Shown: positions 8,662 to 16,626 of the stretch, piece by piece
Layout of the letters: the number at the start of each line of letters is the position of its first letter
Position numbering within the stretch: the first letter of the stretch is position 1
From: Paracoccaceae bacterium
GTDB taxonomy: Bacteria; Pseudomonadota; Alphaproteobacteria; Rhodobacterales; Rhodobacteraceae
Assembly: GCA_029243395.1 (NCBI GenBank)
Contig: JAQWSE010000003.1
Span: 1 to 64,000 of the forward strand
Length of the DNA: 64,000 bases
Direction of reading: 5' to 3'
Notes under the pieces: generated by a model
Told to the model about the DNA's origin: nothing
What the model saw: the letters and a program-made list of their open reading frames with translations, nothing else
The model's database searches: none
Program-made: the position numbers and the translations under genes

Positions 8662-10392
8662 TTACTCAATTGAAGATTTATCACGTTTATCAGAAGTAGC
8701 GGCCACAATAGGACTTATCTGTCCTCTAGTTTTGACGTTAATACAGGCCGGCTTCCCGCTATTTATAGCTCTTTTTACCGCGGATTTAATGTCAGCTCTA
8801 TTAGTCACAAGTTCACCATAGCCCCCAAGACCTTTAAACATATCATGAAATGGTATGTCCCTAAAGTCGGTAGCAAAATGTGATCCACTCTGGAACATTC
8901 TTTCCTGTTGCTGAGAAATGCAATCTAGGCCTCCATTATTGTCAACTATCACTACAATCGGTAATCCCTCTTGAAAGGCTAACTCTATTGAAAGACCTCC
9001 CGAAAGAAATGCACCATCACCACTAATCAATACTACGTTATCTTGTGGATGAATCCTTTTCAAGGACACTGCAAAAGAAACTCCTAATCCTAATAAGCTA
9101 AAAGAACCTGGGTGCATTATAGTAGACAAATTCTTACCCTTCTGGGCAATCACATTTGCTGCTATTTCAGACCAAAAATGTGTATTTCCACCATCAAAAA
9201 CTAAATGGTTTCCATCTTCCATTGTCTCCATCACATCCATAGCTAATTGCAAAGGATGAATGACCCCGCCTTGCCAAGATTTTTTTGATGTTTTGGATTC
9301 TAAGTTTGAGAGCGTTTCATCAACCCAAGTTTTTCTCATCTGTAAATGTTTTTCAAGCCAACTTGGTTCAAATTTTCCTGTTAGTATTTCCTTAGCCTTT
9401 AGCAGTTCTTCAAAGAATGCCCCTGGGTCACTTAACAACAGATGGTCCGCTGCTCGATTCATTTGAATTTCTTCATCTGATCCGTTAACACAAATCAGTT
9501 GCAAAGATTTTGGAAACAAGGGCGGGTTACCAAAATTCATCTGATTATCAAGTCTGCCCCCAACCATTATAATACAGTCGCAATTATTAAATGCCCATTT
9601 AGATGGATGATATTGATGGACATCAGCAAGGCCCATCATTTCCTTATAGTTCGACCCCAAAAGTTTCTGATGGTATGGAATATTAAAGATGGGAACACCT
9701 AAAGTTTTTGCAAAGCTTGCTAATTTTTCTTCAGACTTTGACCACCAAACTCCATGTCCTGCTATCAAAATTGGTCTTTTTGACATTTTTATAATTTCAA
9801 TGATCTTATCTAAAGCCTTAGGATCAGGCCAAGCTCTTGGCGTAGGGTATAATGATTGCCTAAAAGGACGTTCTGTTTTAGAGATATCGTCAGGAAATGA
9901 ACTAAACATGATGTCTACAGGTATGCTAAGATGTACTGGACCAGGATAACCAGAAACAGCAATCTTATATGCTCTATCAACAAACTCTCTAATTCTAGTA
10001 CCGTCCGTAACTGAACAGCTATATTTTGTTATGGGTGCAGCCATTGCGACATCATCAATTTCCTTAAAACCGCCCGCCCCTTTTCTCTTTAAAGTTGAAG
10101 AACCAGTGATAAAAATTACGGGTGATCGCTCTCCCCATGCTTCCATCATTGCAGGTACAGCGTTGGCAAATCCTTCTGGGCCAACTAGACAAATGGTAGG
10201 TTCCCTAGTGACCCTAGTATGGCCATCAGCCAAATGACCAGCTATCTGTTCATGTGGACAATTAATTACTGGGATCTGACAATTCTTAAATCCTTCAAGG
10301 GCTGGATTACAGAAGCCACCCGCCAAAGTAAAAACATACTTTATGTTTTTTTCATGAAAAGCCTTCGCCAATAAGTGCCCACCGCGAACCAT
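8662..10392 (-). CDS. ThDP-dependent enzyme of the acetolactate synthase / 2-hydroxyacyl-CoA lyase type
   Basis: This 576-residue protein has the three-domain layout of ThDP carboligases and lyases. The cofactor-activating Glu is present as E48 in NCPHEQIAG, and the ThDP/Mg motif runs from GDG at 458-460 to NN at 485-486. The GSS...GAGGFKE segment near residues 110-125 resembles both acetolactate synthase and oxalyl-CoA decarboxylase/2-hydroxyacyl-CoA lyase. There is no regulatory-subunit gene nearby, and an isoleucine/valine biosynthetic role is unlikely in this catabolic context. Glyoxylate carboligase is unlikely because that enzyme lacks the Glu. It is two bases from the upstream FMN oxidase and four from the downstream transthyretin-like gene. 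With PhyH and a 2-hydroxyacid oxidase in the same operon, a 2-hydroxyacyl-CoA lyase role releasing formyl-CoA is a reasonable guess. Confidence 0.72.
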   Translation of the reverse strand: MVRGGHLLAKAFHEKNIKYVFTLAGGFCNPALEGFKNCQIPVINCPHEQIAGHLADGHTRVTREPTICLVGPEGFANAVPAMMEAWGERSPVIFITGSSTLKRKGAGGFKEIDDVAMAAPITKYSCSVTDGTRIREFVDRAYKIAVSGYPGPVHLSIPVDIMFSSFPDDISKTERPFRQSLYPTPRAWPDPKALDKIIEIIKMSKRPILIAGHGVWWSKSEEKLASFAKTLGVPIFNIPYHQKLLGSNYKEMMGLADVHQYHPSKWAFNNCDCIIMVGGRLDNQMNFGNPPLFPKSLQLICVNGSDEEIQMNRAADHLLLSDPGAFFEELLKAKEILTGKFEPSWLEKHLQMRKTWVDETLSNLESKTSKKSWQGGVIHPLQLAMDVMETMEDGNHLVFDGGNTHFWSEIAANVIAQKGKNLSTIMHPGSFSLLGLGVSFAVSLKRIHPQDNVVLISGDGAFLSGGLSIELAFQEGLPIVVIVDNNGGLDCISQQQERMFQSGSHFATDFRDIPFHDMFKGLGGYGELVTNRADIKSAVKRAINSGKPACINVKTRGQISPIVAATSDKRDKSSIE

Positions 10393-10394
10393 AC

Positions 10395-11564
10395 TTATCC
10401 TACCTTTGCTTTATGTTTGTTCAAACCATAAATTACGTGGCTATTTAATTCTTCAAGCGAAGTACACCCTATTTGGGCCATAGCAGAATCAATTTGCTTA
10501 CCCAGTATTTTTATTAGATGCACTATAGCTGGCTTATGCCCTAAAGCAGTAGCAAAAAGAAAAGGTCTACCCAAAAATACAAAGTCTGCTCCCAAGGCTA
10601 ATGCTTTTATGATATCTTCACCAGACCTCACACCCCCATCAAACAATATAGGGAATTGAGAGCCAAGTTCATTTCTAATCAATCTCAAGAGATCTAGAGC
10701 GGCAGGGACACTTTCTAATTGCCTTCCCCCATGATTTGAAACATAAATTCCACTACAACCACAATTAATGCAGTCGTATGCATCCTGAATGCAAGTTATC
10801 CCCTTAACAAAAAGATTACCTTTCCAACGATCCCTCAAGGACTTTAGAAAATCCAAATCTGCAATAAGCCTGGTTCCTGAATATCGATCAAAAAATGGTT
10901 TACCCCCTTCAGACAACCCAAAGTTGTGAGCAAATTTAGGAATTCCACTAAATAGGTAAGGAATGGACCAAGATGGATGGGTCGCGCAATCTAATATTTG
11001 CTGAACTCCAAACACAAAAGGAGCTTTGAATCCGTCTCTAACTTCAATTGGCCTATAGCCTTGTGCTGGTACATCTACTGAAAGGATTAAATTCTTAATC
11101 CCAAGTTCACTTGCCCGGTCCACGAGTTTAAAAGTTCCCTCCTTTGAATTTCCCATGTAAAGCTGGAACCAGATATTATCGCCAGCAATATCATACATTT
11201 TTTCCATTGTAGTAGATGCTGCTGTTGAGACACATAAGGGAATTCCAGATTTATTGGCTGAATGCGCTAACATTATGTCAGACATTGGATTTGCCACATT
11301 GCATAACCCCATCGGAGCAATTCCAAACGCATGTTGCCACTGTTCACTCAAAAGACTTTTGCTTTGATTCCTCTGAGAGACATCCTTTAATGCCCTTGGC
11401 TGTAAAAGAATCTTCTTAAAAGATTCCATATTACGTTCCACAGCTAAGCCGTTTCCAGCTCCGCCATCTATGTACCCAAAGACCATCTTGGGCAATTTTA
11501 TTTTGGCTTTTTTACGAAAGTCATCCAAAGTTTGTAGCAGATTCAAATTCAAAAGCAGTCCCAC
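10395..11564 (-). CDS. FMN-dependent alpha-hydroxy acid dehydrogenase/oxidase (LldD/glycolate oxidase family)
   Basis: This 389-residue TIM-barrel flavoprotein oxidises an L-2-hydroxy acid to the 2-oxo acid. The FMN Lys lies in FVKGI, the catalytic His in SNHGGRQLES, and the phosphate-binding region in FDGGVRSGEDII and GADFVFLGRPF. SVDVPAQGYRP corresponds to the usual SVDTPxxGxR. No signal peptide is seen, so it is cytosolic or peripheral. The frame opens with GTG directly behind CGGA, too close for a ribosome binding site; a TTG a few codons in, or another start nearer LQTLDDFRKKAK, fits the family length better. It is the first gene of the operon running down to 4765. The substrate may be lactate, glycolate or a longer 2-hydroxy acid. 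Confidence 0.8.
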   Translation of the reverse strand: MGLLLNLNLLQTLDDFRKKAKIKLPKMVFGYIDGGAGNGLAVERNMESFKKILLQPRALKDVSQRNQSKSLLSEQWQHAFGIAPMGLCNVANPMSDIMLAHSANKSGIPLCVSTAASTTMEKMYDIAGDNIWFQLYMGNSKEGTFKLVDRASELGIKNLILSVDVPAQGYRPIEVRDGFKAPFVFGVQQILDCATHPSWSIPYLFSGIPKFAHNFGLSEGGKPFFDRYSGTRLIADLDFLKSLRDRWKGNLFVKGITCIQDAYDCINCGCSGIYVSNHGGRQLESVPAALDLLRLIRNELGSQFPILFDGGVRSGEDIIKALALGADFVFLGRPFLFATALGHKPAIVHLIKILGKQIDSAMAQIGCTSLEELNSHVIYGLNKHKAKVG

Positions 11565-11698
11565 TCCGAAAATTTAGTAATTATGTATACTTCTGATATA
11601 TCTATAAGCTGACAATAACTCAATAACCTAGAGCCCAGTATCAAAAGAAAAAACAAAATGTCTTTGGTCTCTAAAATGTTGCCTTTCAAATTTATTTA
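11565..11698 (-). promoter_or_regulatory. Putative promoter region of the FMN/ThDP/DmdA/PhyH operon
   Basis: This 134-base AT-rich interval precedes the first gene of the minus-strand operon. On the minus strand TTGTCA is followed after about 20 bases by TATACA, a loose -35/-10 pair. GTATAC at 11585-11590 is a short palindrome of the sort found at the centre of some GntR-family operators. Both assignments are weak, since the spacing is too long and the palindrome is only six bases. Confidence 0.25.
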
Positions 11699-13096
11699 CT
11701 AATTTAACAGATCACTAGCTGTCAAAAAAGCAGCGGTCTTTTGCTTTAAAGCATCCTGGGCAAAACGGCTATGTAACCATACTCCAGTTCGGGCAGGAGA
11801 CTGTGATCCCAATGACCAAACGCCAGCAACAAATCCGGCCAAAACATCTCCAGAACCTGCTGTTCCTAATTGGGGCATATTCAGGTTATTAATCCATAAT
11901 GTCTTTGATTCAGCAATTAATGTACCTGCACCCTTTAGGACCCAATCACCCCCAAAATGCTCTCTTAAGTGTAAAATCGTTTCAAAACGATCAAGTTCCT
12001 TACATTGAACCAAGTCGTTAGCTTCACCTGGATGTGGTGTTACCACAAGCTTTCCCTTTCTCTTACGTGGTAGCTCCCTTGCCAACCAACGAATACCGTC
12101 TGCATCTAGCACAATCGGTATGCTTGAATTCCAAATATTTTTTGATAAGTTGTCAAATTCAGATCCTAGCCCTGGACCCAATACGCAAACTCGGCAACTC
12201 TTAACCAAGTCTAAAACAATGTCTGCCTTTGGCTCAACTGTAATAAGCTCTGGAGGGCGTTGAAGGCTCTGGGTATTTGTAACCCAGAAGACCTTTCCTG
12301 CTCCTGCCTTCAGCGCAGCTAAACCAGCCAACATGCCGGCTCCTTCCATACCCTTCATTCCTCCAATTACTATCACATTTCCTCTAGTACCTTTATGTGC
12401 TGAAGGTTTTAAAACTCCAAAATCACAGTCATTTTCTTCAAGGACCTGGGCATCCGCTCCCTTTGAATATTCATCTGCCCCAAGATTATTAAAAGTTATC
12501 TGACCTGCATAATCAACAGCTTCTCCAGTCAATAATCCTTGCTTCATAGCCAAAAAAGTTATTGTTTCAGATGCCCACACAATTGATCCATAACCTTGAC
12601 CAGTTGTACCATTGAGACCACTTGGAATATCTAATGACAAAATATTCTTCCCTTTACTCTTTTCTGCGTTTAAAAACTCAATTGCATCTTTATATTTTCC
12701 TTCAGGCGTCCTAGAGATCCCTGAGCCTAACAAGGCATCAACGTACCAAGTTCCCATCTCAGGATTAGGATCCCATTCTCCAATTCTCATACCGAGATCA
12801 ATACAAAATGTTCTTGCTAACTTTGCCTCCTTGGTTGAAGGCATTTCAACCTGAAAAACATTGACTTTGAGATTAGCCATGAAAAGTAGTGCTGCCAAAC
12901 CATACCCATCACCACCATTATTTCCCTTACCGCAAAAGATTACTATGTTATTTGCCGAGCGTGACAACAGTAGATCACATGCTACGTAAGCAGCACGCAT
13001 CATTAACAGAAAACTCTTCGTTCCATTTTTAATTAACTCAGCTTCGATCTTCCTGACCGAATCTGTTGAATAGAGTGCCTTAAAATTATCTTTCAT
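11699..13096 (-). CDS. nnr: Bifunctional NAD(P)HX epimerase / ADP-dependent NAD(P)HX dehydratase
   Basis: This 465-residue fusion repairs hydrated NADH and NADPH. The N-terminal YjeF-N epimerase domain (about 1-205) has CGKGNNGGDGYGLA and VDALLGSGISR. The C-terminal dehydratase domain (about 220-465) has the ribokinase-like ATP site, with VLGPGLGSE, VVTPHPGEAN and the GTAGSGDVLAGFVAG signature near residue 420. The length matches the bacterial Nnr family. It follows the WD40-cytochrome c gene by 33 bases on the same strand, so it may be read from the formate dehydrogenase operon. That would make some sense because formate oxidation and dehydrogenase flux raise cofactor damage, but the link could be chance. 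Confidence 0.9.
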   Translation of the reverse strand: MKDNFKALYSTDSVRKIEAELIKNGTKSFLLMMRAAYVACDLLLSRSANNIVIFCGKGNNGGDGYGLAALLFMANLKVNVFQVEMPSTKEAKLARTFCIDLGMRIGEWDPNPEMGTWYVDALLGSGISRTPEGKYKDAIEFLNAEKSKGKNILSLDIPSGLNGTTGQGYGSIVWASETITFLAMKQGLLTGEAVDYAGQITFNNLGADEYSKGADAQVLEENDCDFGVLKPSAHKGTRGNVIVIGGMKGMEGAGMLAGLAALKAGAGKVFWVTNTQSLQRPPELITVEPKADIVLDLVKSCRVCVLGPGLGSEFDNLSKNIWNSSIPIVLDADGIRWLARELPRKRKGKLVVTPHPGEANDLVQCKELDRFETILHLREHFGGDWVLKGAGTLIAESKTLWINNLNMPQLGTAGSGDVLAGFVAGVWSLGSQSPARTGVWLHSRFAQDALKQKTAAFLTASDLLN

Positions 13097-13129
13097 TTGA
13101 GGTCAATTAATCCCTTGAACTAAAAAAAA

Positions 13130-14515
13130 TCAGTTTGTGCGGGTAGCGTCCTTTAAGAAATTTATTAAGTCAAGTCTGTCCTCATTTCTCTTAATTTTCT
13201 GAATAGGCATCTTAGTACCTGGAGTCACTATTTCGGGACCTTTCTCAAAAAGTTTGCTGATAGTTTCTTCATTCCAAATTATATCTGACTTTAATAAGGC
13301 ATCAGAATAAGGATAATCAGAAATTGTCCCCGCTTTTCGACCAAAAACCCCAAGCAAGGGCGGGCCTGCTCGTCTTCCGATCTCTGAACTATCCAGCGTA
13401 TGGCATATGCTGCATTTTCTTGCAAACTGAAGAGCTCCATTACTCAAAGCATCTGTCTGCTGAAAACGTCTGTCATTGGGTTTTGGTAAAAAATAATTCG
13501 AATGAAAGGATTTCAATTGCCATTCAATGAGAGTGTCATCCAAACCCCCTACTATAAGAGTTTCATTTTCTGAATTATAAACTACATCCCAAACAGGTCC
13601 ATCAACGGCTAAAAAGTCTTTTTGTATCTTCATTTTAGCGAGATCTATAAATATAATGCGGCCATTCATATTCCCGAAAACTGCCTTCTTATAATCAGGA
13701 TAGTATTTTAAAGCTGAAACAGGCGCACCCTCCTCCAAAATTTTTATAAAAACTTCTTGTCCATCTAAACTTCTTATCGTCATTAAGCCATCAATCGTCC
13801 CGTAAAGTAATAAATTCTCCACCTCATCAACCATCAGAACATTAACACCCCAGCCATTATCAACTAGGGTACGAACTTCGTCGCCGTCAGAAAGTTTCCA
13901 CTGCCTAATTGTCCCGTCATAACCGGCAGAATAGAGGTACTGACTATCTTCTGAAAATTTAACCGAATTAACAGGACCATCATGACCAAAAATTGATTTA
14001 ACCAACTTCCCTGTTTCAGCATCCCAAATTTTTATACTATGATCCCAACTAGCACTAGCCAAATACTGATCGTCCCGTGAAAAATCTAGGTCGACAACCT
14101 TAGCTGTATGCTCATCCAAAATGAATCTACTTGTTCTAGGAATGACTGGTTTGTGAAAATCCCACAGGAATATTTTGGCGTCATCTCCAGCTGTAGCAAG
14201 TAGTTTGCCCGAATTAGAAAACTTCGCCACATTAACAGCCGCGTCATGTCCTATTAGCTGTTTAATTTCTTTGATGTCATCTAATTGCCATACTAATACA
14301 GAGTAATCAAAACTTGTTGAAACAAGAAGGTCTCTATCGGGAGAGGTAGTCAAGCCCATGATAGGTCCCCCATGTCCTTCATGCTTTATTGACGTAGCAT
14401 GACACAAGTTTGCTATAATCTGGGAGAAGAAAATAAAGGATAGTACTAAAACAGTTTTAGTGTCGCTCCTTAAATTAGTTACAAATTTAAAGTTAAAAAC
14501 AAAATTTAATAACAT
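13130..14515 (-). CDS. WD40 beta-propeller fused to a c-type cytochrome
   Basis: This 461-residue protein has a hydrophobic signal sequence around residues 20-42 ending near CHATS, then about seven WD40 repeats (residues 45-345, with repeated D-H-S-I-K-I-W-D-type blades). A class I cytochrome c domain sits at the end. Heme attachment is at CSICH near residue 370, and an axial Met is likely in GTKMPIQKI. It is predicted to be periplasmic. It is the last structural gene of the formate dehydrogenase operon, after the 41-residue peptide gene. A role as electron acceptor or docking protein between the exported dehydrogenase and the respiratory chain is plausible but unproven. The frame start is preceded by AAAGAAAG, a modest ribosome binding site. 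Confidence 0.8.
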   Translation of the reverse strand: MLLNFVFNFKFVTNLRSDTKTVLVLSFIFFSQIIANLCHATSIKHEGHGGPIMGLTTSPDRDLLVSTSFDYSVLVWQLDDIKEIKQLIGHDAAVNVAKFSNSGKLLATAGDDAKIFLWDFHKPVIPRTSRFILDEHTAKVVDLDFSRDDQYLASASWDHSIKIWDAETGKLVKSIFGHDGPVNSVKFSEDSQYLYSAGYDGTIRQWKLSDGDEVRTLVDNGWGVNVLMVDEVENLLLYGTIDGLMTIRSLDGQEVFIKILEEGAPVSALKYYPDYKKAVFGNMNGRIIFIDLAKMKIQKDFLAVDGPVWDVVYNSENETLIVGGLDDTLIEWQLKSFHSNYFLPKPNDRRFQQTDALSNGALQFARKCSICHTLDSSEIGRRAGPPLLGVFGRKAGTISDYPYSDALLKSDIIWNEETISKLFEKGPEIVTPGTKMPIQKIKRNEDRLDLINFLKDATRTN

Positions 14516-14539
14516 CTTTCTTTTAACGAAATAATTGAC

Positions 14540-14665
14540 TCAATCTAATCTAACTGAATTCGATGTAGTAACCTCAACTGTTGAATAGCCAGAGGACTTC
14601 AACAATTCTGAGGCAGCAAATGAAATTGCAACAAGAATAAACAATGCGGCAAAAAATGGTTTCAT
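14540..14665 (-). CDS. 41-residue putative membrane or exported peptide in the formate dehydrogenase operon
   Basis: A short frame starts with ATG at 14665 and stops with TGA at 14540. It is preceded by AAAGGA seven bases upstream, a strong ribosome binding site. The product begins MKPFFAALFILVAISFAA, a hydrophobic helix after one Lys, followed by a polar tail of about 20 residues. It starts 20 bases after the gamma-subunit stop and ends 24 bases before the WD40-cytochrome c gene, so it fills the gap exactly. I do not recognise a family. It could be a small accessory subunit of the membrane anchor or a signal-peptide-bearing exported peptide. Confidence 0.6.
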   Translation of the reverse strand: MKPFFAALFILVAISFAASELLKSSGYSTVEVTTSNSVRLD

Positions 14666-14685
14666 AGAGTATCCTTTTCTATCAA

Positions 14686-15906
14686 TTACTCTGCAGGAGT
14701 AATTGCATCAGTGTCTTTCGGTGTAGAATTTGAATTCTTTTTCGAAAGCTCCTCCTCCCAAATATCATGATGTTGCTTGGCCCAATTAACATCTACCTGC
14801 CCAGATCCCATTGCATCATAGGCCCCGGCCATCCCCACTGAGCCAATATAAATATGTGCGATGATTACAACCATCATTATAAAAGCCACAATAGTATGCC
14901 AAACTTGAGATAGCTGCATTTCTTCATGCGGTAAAAGATTGGTAGGTAAAGATTCTATTCCAAACAGGCTTGGTAGCCCTAAAGAATTCATTTTTGCGAA
15001 AGTTGCTGCAAACATTGGAAACTCAAAAGGAAACAGTAAAGATAATCCTGAAGCTGATACAGATGCTCCCAGAAGAATTACAACCCAGAAAATTATCTTC
15101 TGACCTGCGTTAAATTTTCTCGCGGACGGGTGAGAGTGAGAAGAAAACATACCTCCCCCGTTTAAAATCCATTTAATATCAAGTCTCGTTGGGATATTAT
15201 GCGCCACCCAAAAAATAAAAATCACCACAAGACTTGCCATGAAGGCCCACGACACGTTGTTATGAATCCACTTGGAAGCCAATGCTAATGAAGAAAAAGT
15301 TTCATGCCCAATCATTGGTATCAGAAAATTTCGGCCAAAAAGAGTAAGTAACCCGGTTAGACCGAGTAATATAAATGAAGACGCCAGAAGCCAATGAGCA
15401 AAACGCTCTATAGGCTTGAACCTTTCGATAGTTATTCCTGACAGTCCGTTCTCAACGGGTATTCTCCCTCTAATAAGGAAAAAGAAGGCTAATAAGCCAA
15501 TCATACCGATAAGGCTAAGAGCTCCATATTTTTGAAGGGGCCCCTCTCTTAAATTCAGCCAGTTCATCCCAGAATCCTGCACTAGGATTTCTGATGCTGC
15601 AGACTTACTAGAAACATTTATATCAGCTTTATTATACCTTAACTGACGAAAAACTTCAGCGTCAGAAACTAGTCCCATAGTTCCAAGAGGGCTTATAGTA
15701 TCAGACTCTAAGCCCTCTTTACCTAGGGCACTTTTCCTAAAATTATAATTGACCTCTTCACCGCGTTGCCTGGCCAAGATATCTTCAAGAGTTTGTGCTC
15801 CACCAGTTTCAGCTCTAGAATTTTTATTCAAATCCATTCCATCATCTGAATAAGCCATCCCCACTAGAATGAACATTAGGGATGTAAAACAAAAAAGCCT
15901 CATCAT
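14686..15906 (-). CDS. fdhC: Formate dehydrogenase gamma subunit, membrane cytochrome b
   Basis: This 406-residue subunit anchors formate dehydrogenase in the membrane and passes electrons through b hemes to quinone. After an N-terminal signal sequence (LFCFTSLMFILVGMA) comes a periplasmic stretch of about 100 residues. One hydrophobic helix (about 128-145) precedes the four-helix cytochrome b556 core. Heme-ligand histidines are likely in ERFAHWLLASSF and in VVIIAHIYIGSVGMAGAYDAM. The extra N-terminal domain is typical of the longer alphaproteobacterial form. It is separated from the beta-subunit gene by 96 bases containing a strong hairpin and T-run, so its expression may be lower than that of alpha and beta. 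Confidence 0.9.
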   Translation of the reverse strand: MMRLFCFTSLMFILVGMAYSDDGMDLNKNSRAETGGAQTLEDILARQRGEEVNYNFRKSALGKEGLESDTISPLGTMGLVSDAEVFRQLRYNKADINVSSKSAASEILVQDSGMNWLNLREGPLQKYGALSLIGMIGLLAFFFLIRGRIPVENGLSGITIERFKPIERFAHWLLASSFILLGLTGLLTLFGRNFLIPMIGHETFSSLALASKWIHNNVSWAFMASLVVIFIFWVAHNIPTRLDIKWILNGGGMFSSHSHPSARKFNAGQKIIFWVVILLGASVSASGLSLLFPFEFPMFAATFAKMNSLGLPSLFGIESLPTNLLPHEEMQLSQVWHTIVAFIMMVVIIAHIYIGSVGMAGAYDAMGSGQVDVNWAKQHHDIWEEELSKKNSNSTPKDTDAITPAE

Positions 15907-15946
15907 AACTGCTCCATTTCAACACACTTGATAATTAATATATTAC

Positions 15947-15982
15947 AAAAAAAAATGGCGGACAAATTCTATCTGTCCGCCA
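15947..15982 (-). terminator. Rho-independent terminator-like hairpin between FDH beta and gamma genes
   Basis: On the minus strand a nine-base-pair stem (TGGCGGACA pairing with TGTCCGCCA, 15956-15964 with 15974-15982) encloses a nine-base loop. It is followed at once by nine T residues (15955-15947). This is a textbook intrinsic terminator, yet it lies inside the formate dehydrogenase operon, 20 bases after the beta-subunit stop. It may set a lower level of gamma relative to alpha and beta, protect the upstream message, or act as a regulated attenuator. Confidence 0.85.
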
Positions 15983-16002
15983 CACTATTAGGTTAATCTG
16001 CC

Positions 16003-16611
16003 TTAGGTTCCTTTCTGATCGTAAGCTGTACCCCAGCCCCAAGCGCCTGAACCAAAACCTCTGGCTACCACACGCTCTCTGTAGACTGTAGACACATCAT
16101 CAGCATCACCCGCTAACAGAGCTTTTGTTGCGCACATTTCTGCACACACTGGAAGCTTTCCTTCAGATACTCTGTTTCGTCCATATTTTTGGAACTCAGT
16201 TTCTGACATATCATCTTCTGGCCCGCCTGCACAAAAAGTACACTTATCCATTTTTCCTCTTGATCCAAAGTTACCTGCTTGTGGAAACTGCGGGGCGCCG
16301 AACGGGCAAGCATAAAAACAATACCCACACCCGATGCAAAGGTCTTTAGAATGAAGAACAATCCCATCTTCAGTCTGATAGAAGCAATCAACAGGACACA
16401 CAGCCATACAAGGAGCATCAGAACAATGCATACATGCGACAGAAATGGATCTTTCACCTGGAGATCCGTCGTTGATTGTTACCACGCGGCGTCTATTTAT
16501 CCCCCAGGGTACTTCATTTTCATTTTTGCATGCTGTGACACATGCGTTACATTCTATGCAGCGCTCGGCGTCACATAAAAATCTAGCTCTGGCATTTCCT
16601 CCAAGTGACAT
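16003..16611 (-). CDS. fdhB: Formate dehydrogenase beta subunit, four [4Fe-4S] electron-transfer protein
   Basis: This 202-residue iron-sulfur subunit relays electrons from the catalytic alpha subunit to the cytochrome b subunit. Four cysteine groups are visible: CIECNACVTACKNE near residue 18, CMHCSDAPCMAVCPVDC near 60, CIGCGYCFYACPFGAP near 92, and KCTFC with PVCAEMCATKAL near 124-165. This is the HybA/FdnH-like layout without a C-terminal membrane helix, so it probably docks to the gamma subunit through alpha and gamma contacts. It lacks its own signal peptide and is likely exported with the Tat-borne alpha subunit. It starts 15 bases after alpha, behind a good GGAGG-type ribosome binding site. 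Confidence 0.93.
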   Translation of the reverse strand: MSLGGNARARFLCDAERCIECNACVTACKNENEVPWGINRRRVVTINDGSPGERSISVACMHCSDAPCMAVCPVDCFYQTEDGIVLHSKDLCIGCGYCFYACPFGAPQFPQAGNFGSRGKMDKCTFCAGGPEDDMSETEFQKYGRNRVSEGKLPVCAEMCATKALLAGDADDVSTVYRERVVARGFGSGAWGWGTAYDQKGT

Positions 16612-16626
16612 TTCTTGTCCTCCTTC

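Noticed and set aside
8662-10392. Glyoxylate carboligase
   Set aside because: The ThDP enzyme has the activating Glu (E48), which glyoxylate carboligase lacks, and no tartronate semialdehyde genes are adjacent.
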